A DNA stretch of 64,000 nucleotides from Xanthobacter autotrophicus (GTDB lineage Bacteria > Pseudomonadota > Alphaproteobacteria > Rhizobiales > Xanthobacteraceae): NCBI RefSeq assembly GCF_043194295.1, contig NZ_JBAFVK010000002.1; one strand, written 5' to 3'. A model generated the notes under the pieces. That model did no database searches, was not told the DNA's origin, and worked only from the letters and a program-made list of their open reading frames with translations. Position 1 is the stretch's first letter. Each line of letters starts with the position of its first letter. Of the stretch, positions 26,958 through 34,363 are shown in pieces. The position numbers were made by a program, and so were the translations under genes.

Positions 26958-28379
26958 TCAGAACCGGACGTTCGGGCCGACGGTGACGCTGAAATTGTCG
27001 AACCCGTAGTTCGGCAGCGTCGACTGCGACCAGCTGTACTGGACCTGCGTCAGCAGGCCCCACTGTTCATGGACCGGCACGTCGAGGGCGAGGCCCACGC
27101 GATACTGGTTGTCCACCTGGGTGATGAAGCTGTTGATGAACGGGTTCGGCGCATCATAGCTGTAGCGCGAATAGCCGACGCTCGGGATCGCCACCCACCG
27201 CCGCACGCCCCACAGGCCCTGGAACTCCACCGGCGCGGCGAGGTCGAAGGCGAAATTATCGTAGGAATACCAGGGCAGGTCGCCGCTGGCATTGTTGTAG
27301 GCAAGGCGCGCGCGCCAGCCGGAGGCGTCCGTAATCCGGCCCGACAGATTGGCGCCGAGCGTCCACATGTCGCCGCTCTGCAGGCTGGCCGTGGGATAGT
27401 CCCGCGAGTTCTGGTACTCGCGCTGGCGCACCTCGGCGAACGGCTCGACGGCGAAATACATGCTGAACGGCGCATAGAGCGACACGCCCGCGCCATAGGT
27501 GCCCAGATAGCTGTCGCCGCCCAGCGCGATGCCACCGGCAATCACATAGGCGCGGATGGAAGAGCCGGGCAGTTGGTCCGGCAGCAGGGCGAAGCGCGGG
27601 CCGGTGTTGAATTCGGCATAGCCGAGATTGAGGTTCTCCAGCTGGAATTGCTGGGAATAATAAAGGTTCGCGTTGCTTTCCCAGACATCGCCGCGCTGGT
27701 TGCCGAAGTCATAGACGTGGCGGACGGTGGCGAGTGCGAAGGCGTTGCCGTCCGCCTGCTTGGTGGCGCCGGGCGGCAGCAGGGCGGTGAGGTCCTGCCC
27801 GAGCACCAGGCGGCTCGAAGGCCCGTAATTGGCGTTGGACTGGTAGCGCACGCCCACCTGGGCATAGACGGTGATCTGGTTGGGATCGAGCCGCCGGGAA
27901 ATCTCCACCAGATAGGCGGCGATATTGTCCCGCTCGGCGCTGGTCAGCACCGGGGCCTCAGCGATGGGCTCGAAATAGGCGCGGGCGGATTCGTAGGCGC
28001 CGAGCCGGTAATAGAGGCGCGCCAGTTCCAGCTTCACCCGCACCAGATTGGGGTTGTAGAAGAGGATGCGCTCGTAGACGCCGATGGCGGCCTCATAGTC
28101 GCCCACCTCGATGGCGCGACGCGCCAGCCGGAAGGCGAGTTCCACGTCCGACGGGCGCTTCAGCGACTGCTGGAACAGGGTGTTGAATTCGGGATCCGCA
28201 TTGGCGACCGCCGTCTGCTGCGCGAGCGCCTGCTGCACGCCGATGCCCGGTGCATCGCTCAGCGTCACGGTGCCGATGGCCAGGGCGCCCACCGCAAGGG
28301 CCCCCATCGCGCGCCTCAGACCCGTCGCCCCCGCGACCGGTCGCTTCCTGATTTCCACATGTGTACGCAATACCAGCAT
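26958..28379 (-). CDS. TPR-repeat plus outer-membrane beta-barrel protein (Slam-like architecture)
   Basis: 473 residues. Signal-like N-terminus (hydrophobic segment near residues 25-45), then two or three TPR helices (VELAFRLARRAIEVGDYEAA, VRVKLELARLYYRLGAYESA), then about 300 residues of alternating aromatic strands ending in FSVTVGPNVRF. A terminal Phe is the usual outer-membrane barrel assembly signal. A periplasmic TPR domain ahead of a barrel is the layout of Slam surface-lipoprotein exporters and related DUF560 proteins; I cannot say whether it is a true homologue. The ATG at 28379 follows GGAGAG. Partner gene: the FecR-domain protein downstream. Confidence 0.65.
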   Translation of the reverse strand: MLVLRTHVEIRKRPVAGATGLRRAMGALAVGALAIGTVTLSDAPGIGVQQALAQQTAVANADPEFNTLFQQSLKRPSDVELAFRLARRAIEVGDYEAAIGVYERILFYNPNLVRVKLELARLYYRLGAYESARAYFEPIAEAPVLTSAERDNIAAYLVEISRRLDPNQITVYAQVGVRYQSNANYGPSSRLVLGQDLTALLPPGATKQADGNAFALATVRHVYDFGNQRGDVWESNANLYYSQQFQLENLNLGYAEFNTGPRFALLPDQLPGSSIRAYVIAGGIALGGDSYLGTYGAGVSLYAPFSMYFAVEPFAEVRQREYQNSRDYPTASLQSGDMWTLGANLSGRITDASGWRARLAYNNASGDLPWYSYDNFAFDLAAPVEFQGLWGVRRWVAIPSVGYSRYSYDAPNPFINSFITQVDNQYRVGLALDVPVHEQWGLLTQVQYSWSQSTLPNYGFDNFSVTVGPNVRF

Positions 28380-28649
28380 GCCTGATCTCTCCGGCGTTTG
28401 CTGGCAAGGCCCCGCCCCTTGCCTTAGGTGCTCCTTAACACTTCACCTCGGGAAAAGGGATTCGCGACCGATCGAAAACGCCCGGAATACTGAACATTTC
28501 CTCACAGGAAGAGCATTTTTGTCACAGGCACACGCGCCATGCGTCACCTTGCTACCGCTTTATCTCCGTGCGGTACGGTTCGGCCCGGTTGCAGGCCGAA
28601 CCGCGCCGACGCCCGCCGCCCCGTGTGAGGCGGCCCGCACAGGCTGCGC

Positions 28650-28907
28650 TCAGCGCACCACGCAACCGCGAGGATAGCCCGGACGGGTGCAGTAGATCAC
28701 CCGGCGCGGGGCCACCACGACGGCGCCAGCCGCGGGCGCCGGACGCACCACCACGGCCCCGGTGGGACGCGCGACGCAGCCCTTCGGATAGCCGACGGTC
28801 TTGCAGTAGACCACCGCCTCGCTGCTGCCGGCGCTCGCCATGAGCCCGGCGCCTGCCACCGCCCCGAGAAGGGCGAGTCGGACCGCATGTGTCCTGAATG
28901 TCGTCAT
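28650..28907 (-). CDS. Small secreted protein with two Cys-Gly-Tyr-Pro repeats
   Basis: 85 residues with a signal peptide (LALLGAVAGAGLMASAGSSEA). The mature part has two copies of V-x-YC-x(3)-GYP-x-GCV-x-R (VVYCKTVGYPKGCVAR and VIYCTRPGYPRGCVVR) joined by a Pro/Ala/Val-rich linker. The four cysteines could make two disulfides. The ATG at 28907 follows GGGAGG; the frame continues upstream but without support. Function unknown. Its nearest co-oriented neighbour is the TPR/barrel gene 270 bases downstream. Confidence 0.7.
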   Translation of the reverse strand: MTTFRTHAVRLALLGAVAGAGLMASAGSSEAVVYCKTVGYPKGCVARPTGAVVVRPAPAAGAVVVAPRRVIYCTRPGYPRGCVVR

Positions 28908-29252
28908 TAAAACCTCCCATCGCCGCCCGGCTTCGAGCCCCCGGAGAGCGGCACATCTTGCCAAGGCTGTTGTGCCAAGGCCGTTTTGCCAGAACAGCCC
29001 GGCAACCCGCCACAGCCCTCCCGCTTCGGGGACGGCACCCGGTGGCGGGGCTCGCCGGCATTGGGCATTGCTCCCACAGAAAAGCAATGAGCGACCGCCG
29101 GTTCCGTCCCACTGAGACCACGCAAGCCACACCGAACGCGCCAGCCGCGCACTCTACCATTGCATGAATGCAATAAAATCGAACTTCTTATCCGCCGTTC
29201 ATTGCCTAAATTAGCTCCAACGCCGGACACCACCGGCCAGGAGATCGCCACC
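28908..29252. other. Divergent intergenic region with one operator-like palindrome
   Basis: Separates the small secreted protein (minus) from the MhqO-like gene (plus). Apart from the ATTGCAT-GA-ATGCAAT palindrome at 29159-29174, I recognise nothing. Confidence 0.5.
29159..29174. promoter_or_regulatory. Perfect 16-bp palindrome, candidate MarR-type operator
   Basis: ATTGCAT-GA-ATGCAAT, 7-bp arms, 79 bases before the ATG of the ring-cleaving dioxygenase-like gene, within an AT-richer promoter-like segment. ATTG...CAAT arms are common in MarR-family operators, and the Bacillus homologues of the two downstream genes are controlled by the MarR-type repressor MhqR. No regulator gene is adjacent here. 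Confidence 0.5.
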
Positions 29253-30197
29253 ATGACCAGCAAGGGCATCCACCACGTCACCGCCATCGCCGGCTCGGCC
29301 CGGCGCAACCTCGATTTCTACACCGCCACCCTCGGGCTTCGGCTGGTGAAGAAGACCGTCAATTTCGACGATCCCGGCACCTACCATTTCTACTTCGGCG
29401 ACGACGCCGGCCGCCCCGGCTCCATCCTCACCTTCTTCCCGTGGGAGCACGCGGACGAGGGCCGCGCCGGCGTCGGCGAGACCCAGGAGACGGCGTTCCG
29501 CATCCCGGAGGCCTCCATCGGCTACTGGACCGGACGGCTGATCGCCCGTGGCCTTGCCCCGGAGCTGCCGGAGAAGCGCTTCGGCGCCTCGGTGATCAGC
29601 TTCAAGGATCCGGACGGCATGCGCCTCGCCCTTGTCGGGGTGCCCGGCATCGACGCGGAGCCCGCCTGGACCGGCGGCGAGGTACCGGCGGAGCATGCCA
29701 TTCGTGGCCTGCATTCGGTTACCCTGCTGCTCAAGGAGGCCGGCCCCACCGCCGCCATCCTCACCGACGTGTTCGGCTTCGCCGAGACCGGCCGCGAGGG
29801 CACCCGCATCCGCTTCACCGCGGCCGGGGCGGAGGGCGACGGCCAGATCGGCACCATCGTGGACATTCGCGAGGCCGGCGGCTTCCTGTCGGGCCGGCAG
29901 GGGCGCGGCAGCGTGCACCACATCGCCTTCCGCGCCGCCGACGATGCCGCCCAGGCCGGAATGGTCGAGCGCCTCACCGCCCACCACGGCGCGCGCGTCA
30001 CCGGCCAGCGGGACCGCAACTACTTCCGCTCGGTCTATTTCCGCGAGCCGGGCGGCGTGCTGTTCGAGATCGCCACCGACGATCCCGGCTTCGCGGTGGA
30101 CGAGGCCCCCGAAAGCCTCGGCGAGGCCCTGAAGCTGCCGGCCCAGTACGAGGCCCATCGCGCCGAGATCGAGGCGACCCTGCCCGCCGTCGCCTGA
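29253..30197 (+). CDS. Ring-cleaving dioxygenase-like VOC protein (MhqO/MhqA type)
   Basis: 314 residues made of two vicinal-oxygen-chelate halves: KGIHHVTAIAGSARRNLDFY at the N-terminus and HAIRGLHSVTLLLKE near residue 150. Metal-ligand candidates His9 (IHHVT), the His of GLHSV and Glu in GGVLFEIATD are present. In Firmicutes such proteins respond to quinones, diamide and catechols, probably as extradiol dioxygenases or glyoxalase-like detoxifiers. The ATG at 29253 follows CAGGAG; the longer open frame is not supported. The esterase gene lies 101 bases downstream, the same pairing as mhqO/mhqD. Confidence 0.85.
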   Translation: MTSKGIHHVTAIAGSARRNLDFYTATLGLRLVKKTVNFDDPGTYHFYFGDDAGRPGSILTFFPWEHADEGRAGVGETQETAFRIPEASIGYWTGRLIARGLAPELPEKRFGASVISFKDPDGMRLALVGVPGIDAEPAWTGGEVPAEHAIRGLHSVTLLLKEAGPTAAILTDVFGFAETGREGTRIRFTAAGAEGDGQIGTIVDIREAGGFLSGRQGRGSVHHIAFRAADDAAQAGMVERLTAHHGARVTGQRDRNYFRSVYFREPGGVLFEIATDDPGFAVDEAPESLGEALKLPAQYEAHRAEIEATLPAVA

Positions 30198-30298
30198 CCC
30201 AATCCTTCCCCCGGTCGCCCTGCGCGGCCGGGGGCCTGCCCCTTCATGAACGGCGGCTGCCGTGCCGATCGCATCGGACCAGCCGCGAGGATATTCCC

Positions 30299-30940
30299 AT
30301 GGCTTCGACCCTTACCCGGGACGCGCCCGCCCTCGCCTTCACCCATCGCTTCGAGCCCGCCACGGATGCGGCGGCAGCGCCGCTGCTGCTGCTCCACGGC
30401 ACCGGCGGCGATGAAACCGACCTATTGCCCCTCGGCCGCATGATCGCCCCCGGCGCGGCCCTGCTGTCGCCGCGCGGGCAGGTGAGCGAGGGCGGCATGC
30501 CGCGCTTCTTCCGCCGCCTTGCCGAAGGCGTGTTCGACGAAGCCGACGTGGTGCGCCGCGCCTATGATCTGGCCGACTTCATTGCCGCCGCCCGCTCTGC
30601 CTACGGCCTTGCCGCGCCGGTGGCGGTGGGCTTCTCCAACGGCGCCAACATCGCCGCCGCCGTGATGCTGCTGCGGCCCGAGGCCCTTGCCGGCGCGGTG
30701 CTGCTGCGGGCCATGGTGCCGCTGTCCAATCCGCCGGCCGGCGACATGCCCGGAACGCCGGTGCTGCTGCTCTCCGGCGCCATGGACCCCATCGTGCCCG
30801 CCGAGAATGCGGCCCGGCTCAAAGCCCTGCTTTCCGCCCACGGCGCGCAGGTGGAGCACCGGACTTTGCCCGCGAGCCACGGCCTCACCTCCGCCGACCT
30901 GACCGCCGCCCGGGATTTCATCGCCCGGATCGGCCGGTGA
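30299..30940 (+). CDS. Carboxylesterase/phospholipase family alpha/beta hydrolase (MhqD-like)
   Basis: 213-residue serine hydrolase. The oxyanion segment LLLLHGTGGDETDLLPLG, nucleophile elbow GFSNGANIAAAVML (Ser in G-F-S-N-G), Asp in LSGAMDPIVP and His in LPASHGLTS complete the triad. The ATG at 30299 follows GAGG. Pairing with the MhqO-like gene suggests a shared role in handling quinone or aromatic electrophile stress; the actual ester substrate is unknown. Confidence 0.85.
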   Translation: MASTLTRDAPALAFTHRFEPATDAAAAPLLLLHGTGGDETDLLPLGRMIAPGAALLSPRGQVSEGGMPRFFRRLAEGVFDEADVVRRAYDLADFIAAARSAYGLAAPVAVGFSNGANIAAAVMLLRPEALAGAVLLRAMVPLSNPPAGDMPGTPVLLLSGAMDPIVPAENAARLKALLSAHGAQVEHRTLPASHGLTSADLTAARDFIARIGR

Positions 30941-31052
30941 AGCGGGAAAACGCGTCAGCGCGGCCTTCTGGAGCAGATGCCGTGAGCGCTTGCGACCGGA
31001 AAACACCCTGAACCGGCTGAAGGCATCAGCCCAAGGCCGGAACAGGCATAAA

Positions 31053-31907
31053 CTACTTCGCGCTCGTTCCCCGGGCCGGCGACGCCTTGGCCTGTGAGGC
31101 CGTGGAGGCCAAGCCCTGCGGCGCACCAGCAGGCGCCGCCATGGCCGCCACGATGGCCGGTGCCAGCAGTTCGGCGAGGCAGGCGTAGCCCTTGTCGTTG
31201 GAGTGGAAGCGGTCCCAGGCCAGCGTGGCGCGCAGGCCCGCCGGGTCCTGCGCCGCCCATTGCTTCATCATCAGATAGCGCGGCAGCAACGGTACGCCAC
31301 GCTCGGACGCGGCCGTGCCCACGGCGGCGACAAAGCTCTCGTAGCGGTCGAGATCGAGTATGGCCGGGTAATATTGCTGGTCGATCACCAGCACTGCCGC
31401 GCCCGCCGCCGCGACAGCGTCGAGCCCCTTGCCCACCAGTTGCTGCAGCCGCGCCGGATCGCCGCCGAAGATCACGTCATTGGTGCCCACCTGCCACAGC
31501 ACCAGGTCCGGCGCCGGCGCGGCCTTCAGGAACAGCTCGAGCCGACCCAGCGTGGCGGGCGCGCTCTCGCCGTTGACGCCGGCATTGGTGATCTCGACCT
31601 TCCCCTCCCCCAGCGCCGCGCCCAGCCGGAGCGCCAGCTGGCTCGGATAGTTGGCGGCCGTGCTGGAGGCCCCCGCCCCGGCGGTGGTGGACGAGCCAAT
31701 GGCCAGGATGCGCAGCGGCCGACCCTCGGCACGAATTTTGGCAGCTTGCGCCAGCACCAGCGGCGGTGCGGGCCGCACATCGTCCGGACAGGCGATGGCG
31801 GCGGCCGACAGAACGGTGGAGAGCATCAGCAGGCCGAGCAGGAAAGCGCCGCAGCGGCGCACGATGCCCAGCCGAGAAGAACGGAACGAAGGTCTGGGAC
31901 GGGTCAT
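31053..31907 (-). CDS. SGNH/GDSL-family hydrolase (arylesterase TesA-like)
   Basis: 284 residues with a signal-type hydrophobic N-terminus (CGAFLLGLLMLSTVLSAAAIA). SGNH blocks: I as AIGSSTTAGAG (Ser in place of the usual GDS Asp neighbour), Gly in NAGVNGES, III as VGTND, and V as WDRFHSNDKGY with the catalytic Asp and His. Probably periplasmic; substrates of the family include esters, lipids and sugar acetates. The start ATG 31907 is chosen from the signal peptide. The C-terminal tail is Ala/Ser rich. It lies next to the island boundary, so it may be ancestral chromosome. Confidence 0.82.
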   Translation of the reverse strand: MTRPRPSFRSSRLGIVRRCGAFLLGLLMLSTVLSAAAIACPDDVRPAPPLVLAQAAKIRAEGRPLRILAIGSSTTAGAGASSTAANYPSQLALRLGAALGEGKVEITNAGVNGESAPATLGRLELFLKAAPAPDLVLWQVGTNDVIFGGDPARLQQLVGKGLDAVAAAGAAVLVIDQQYYPAILDLDRYESFVAAVGTAASERGVPLLPRYLMMKQWAAQDPAGLRATLAWDRFHSNDKGYACLAELLAPAIVAAMAAPAGAPQGLASTASQAKASPARGTSAK

Positions 31908-32328
31908 GGACCGGACAGTGCTGAGAAACAGAACAGCAGAGTGCGTCGGGTCGGCAGCGGAGCGCAAGGTCCGGTCACCGGGATGACATGCGGACCGCAA
32001 TGCACCGTGGGACCCGACGCTGAAACGCACAGCGGGTCCGGGATTGGTGCAGGAGATCCGGGGAGCATCGTCGCAGAATTGGCGGGAGCGATGGGGGTCG
32101 AGCCCGCGACCTCCGGCGTGACAGGCCGGATGATGATGAGCATTCATAAGGCGTTGTGACACTTGTTGGCAGGCCAAGCCGTACCTTAATTGCCAAAAGT
32201 GTCACAGATGCGCACCGGCCGGAAGATCTCTCGGCCGGGACGGTGCGCTCCCATGGCAGGGGTGGCGACACACCACCCCGCCCACGGGGCCGGAACCACT
32301 CGGCCGCCGCGAGTCGCTTGCCTCTGAA
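31908..32328. other. Intergenic region holding a tRNA-Asp remnant
   Basis: Between the SGNH hydrolase and the DUF1254 gene. Its only recognisable content is the decayed 3' half of a tRNA-Asp gene (32079-32129). No intact gene seen. Confidence 0.6.
32079..32129 (-). pseudogene. tRNA-Asp 3'-half remnant, probable att site
   Basis: 51 bases match the 3' half (CCA end through the anticodon stem) of the intact tRNA-Asp at 37796-37872 in 47 positions, including 27 identical bases in a row, in the same orientation. Similarity stops abruptly at the anticodon 5' stem; no D-arm or 5' acceptor strand follows. Substitutions fall in the T arm and acceptor region, destroying the TTC of the T loop, so it cannot be a functional tRNA. 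This is the pattern left when an element integrates into a tRNA 3' end. Confidence 0.8.
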
Positions 32329-33768
32329 TCAGGCCTTCCGGATGCCCGGCGGTTGCCAGGTGCCCTTCCCGGCCGGGAGGATGGAGGGGGGAGCTTCCTT
32401 GGGCCAATAGAGTCGCATCACAAGGTAGATCGGGCCGTCCGGCGCGGGCAGCCAGTTGCTTTCCTTGTCCGGACCAGGGGACTTGTTCTGGATGTAGAGG
32501 GTGATCGACCCGTCGGCGTTGCGCTTGAGGTTGGGCAACATCGGCGAGTTGACGAGGTAGCGGTCGATCGGGTTCTTGATGAGCAGCTGGTTCACGCCGT
32601 CGTACATGGTCACCGACCAGAAAGCGTTGACCGGCGGCAGGCCGTCGGCCGGGAAGGTCAGGGTGTAATTGTGCTTGGAGCCGTCGAGGGTCTGGCCGTC
32701 GGCGTCCAGGCGGGTCATCGGGTAGGTGGCCTCCACGGCGTCATTGCCATAGATGCCGGCCTGGGCCCCCACCGCCCGCAGCAGCCAGTCCTGCTTGAAG
32801 AAGTCGGCATCGCCGGCGATGGAGCCGACCCGCCAGCCGTTGAAATTCGTGCCGAAGGCCGCCACCGCCTCGGTCACCTTGCGCTGGCCCTCCTTGAGGC
32901 CCAGCAGCACCTCGGCCTTGTCTTCCAGCGAGAGCGTCTTGAAATCGAAGCTCTTGCCGGGCCCCACGCCGATGGTGGCCAGTTGCGCGCGGATCTCGCG
33001 CTCTTCCGGCAGGGCCGGGGCGAACTGCAGCGCGAAATCGAGGAACTCGAAGAATTCCGTGCGCGCGAGGTCCTTGGTGAACTTGGGGAAGTCCGGCACC
33101 GGCGCGGCCGGCGGCGCCGCCTTGCCGAGGAAGGTGGAGAGCGGCCGCAACTGGTAGCCCGCCTGCACCTTCTTCACGTTGTCGATGTCGGCGGCATCGA
33201 ACAATTGGGTGCGGAAGATGGTCAGGGCGAAATCGGTGGTGGCACGGAAGACCTTGCGGATGCCGGGCGGCGTCTCGCCGGTCCAGCGCGGCCCGACCAC
33301 CAGGAAGTCGCCGGCGTCGTTGCCGGTGGAGCGGCTGCCGATATAGCCGTAGTTGAAGGTATTCCCGTCCACGAGCTGGACCGAATAATAGCGCTTGGGA
33401 TCCACCGCCGGTACAGAGATGACCACCGGCTCGGCCCGCAGGTCCAGCCAGGCCAGCGAATAGGGCGTGTCGCTGTTGGGGGTGGGAACCGAGGTGTCCT
33501 GATAGGTGAAGACGCGGGCTTCGTTGTAGATCTCGTTGAACGGGGCCTTGAACTGGCCCGAGTTCCGGTCGACCACGTATTCGTACATCACCCCATAGTT
33601 CATCACCATGGGCAGGCCGTAGATGAAGGCGGCCTCGGCGATGTCCTTCGCCTTGAAGAAGCCGGGGCGATCGGGGGGCGACGCCGCCCACGACAGGCCG
33701 GGAACGAGGGCCGGCGCGGACAGCCCGCCGGCGGCGAGGATCTTCAGGAAATGACGCTTGGAAAGCAT
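32329..33768 (-). CDS. DUF1254/DUF1214 domain protein, exported
   Basis: 479 residues. Begins MLSKRHFLKILAAGGLSAPA, a signal with a KR pair and a modest hydrophobic core. The DUF1254 part follows (AAFIYGLPMVMNYGVMYEYV, TYQDTSVPTPNSDTPYSLAW, RYYSVQLVDGNTFNYGYIGS), then DUF1214 near the C-terminus (FWSVTMYDGVNQLLIKNPID, TLYIQNKSPG). Proteins with this pair are periplasmic and of unknown function. GAGAAGG precedes the ATG at 33768. It is divergent from the alkylsulfatase gene, and its codon use looks closer to the host than to that gene. Confidence 0.85.
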   Translation of the reverse strand: MLSKRHFLKILAAGGLSAPALVPGLSWAASPPDRPGFFKAKDIAEAAFIYGLPMVMNYGVMYEYVVDRNSGQFKAPFNEIYNEARVFTYQDTSVPTPNSDTPYSLAWLDLRAEPVVISVPAVDPKRYYSVQLVDGNTFNYGYIGSRSTGNDAGDFLVVGPRWTGETPPGIRKVFRATTDFALTIFRTQLFDAADIDNVKKVQAGYQLRPLSTFLGKAAPPAAPVPDFPKFTKDLARTEFFEFLDFALQFAPALPEEREIRAQLATIGVGPGKSFDFKTLSLEDKAEVLLGLKEGQRKVTEAVAAFGTNFNGWRVGSIAGDADFFKQDWLLRAVGAQAGIYGNDAVEATYPMTRLDADGQTLDGSKHNYTLTFPADGLPPVNAFWSVTMYDGVNQLLIKNPIDRYLVNSPMLPNLKRNADGSITLYIQNKSPGPDKESNWLPAPDGPIYLVMRLYWPKEAPPSILPAGKGTWQPPGIRKA

Positions 33769-34363
33769 GGGTGACCTTCTCTTATTGGGAAGGATGTCGT
33801 CACTCTAGGCAACGGCGGGACCTTAGCTTGGCCACAGCCATTCGTCCCGTCCGAATTTGACCTAAAAGTTCCAGACGATCATACCTCTATCCAAAGAGCA
33901 CTTCCTCATTGGCAGCTCGGCTCCTGGCATTCCGCTACGTCACATGCAGATCGCCCACTCAAGCCGCAGATCAATGGACACGGGCCCTCGAACCAGAGCG
34001 TTCGCGCATTGCCTTCATCGCCTCGCGTAGCCGCAAGGCGGCGGGGCATCGCCTTGATGCGCAGAGCAAAGCGGCGGTCATACGGGACGGCCAACTCCGG
34101 GCAGCAACCTGAACCTGAAAAAGCCCGCCATGCGACGCCGATGCAAACAACCCCCAAGACCAGCATTATCTGACTTTCCGACCTGCATACGCGTAGCCTC
34201 ATGGAGTCAGTAGCTACCCGTATACGGCTTGCGTAATTGATAGAAAAGACCGATCCTTTGAATCCAATAACCGCTCCGCACACTGATGCGTATCAATGAA
34301 AAACAGAACGCCGCGATTTAAAAATCGCTACCATATAGCCAATTTAGGGAATGGATACTGTCC
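33769..34363. other. AT-richer divergent intergenic region inside the island
   Basis: About 600 bases between the DUF1254 and alkylsulfatase genes with clearly lower GC than the chromosome outside. It contains a perfect 10-bp palindrome CCGTATACGG at 34218-34227, a possible operator. A minus-strand open frame (33906-34283) lacks family features and a good start, so I do not call it. Confidence 0.45.

Noticed and set aside
26958..28379. Calling the TPR/barrel protein a proven Slam exporter
   Set aside because: Only the layout agrees; I cannot confirm sequence homology by eye, so Slam-like is kept as a hypothesis.
32079..32129. A second functional tRNA-Asp gene
   Set aside because: Only the 3' half is present, no 5' acceptor or D arm can be folded, and the T-loop TTC is mutated.
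33906..34283. Possible small gene on the minus strand in the island intergenic region
   Set aside because: 125 residues without signal, domain or convincing RBS; its composition looks like noncoding AT-richer DNA.
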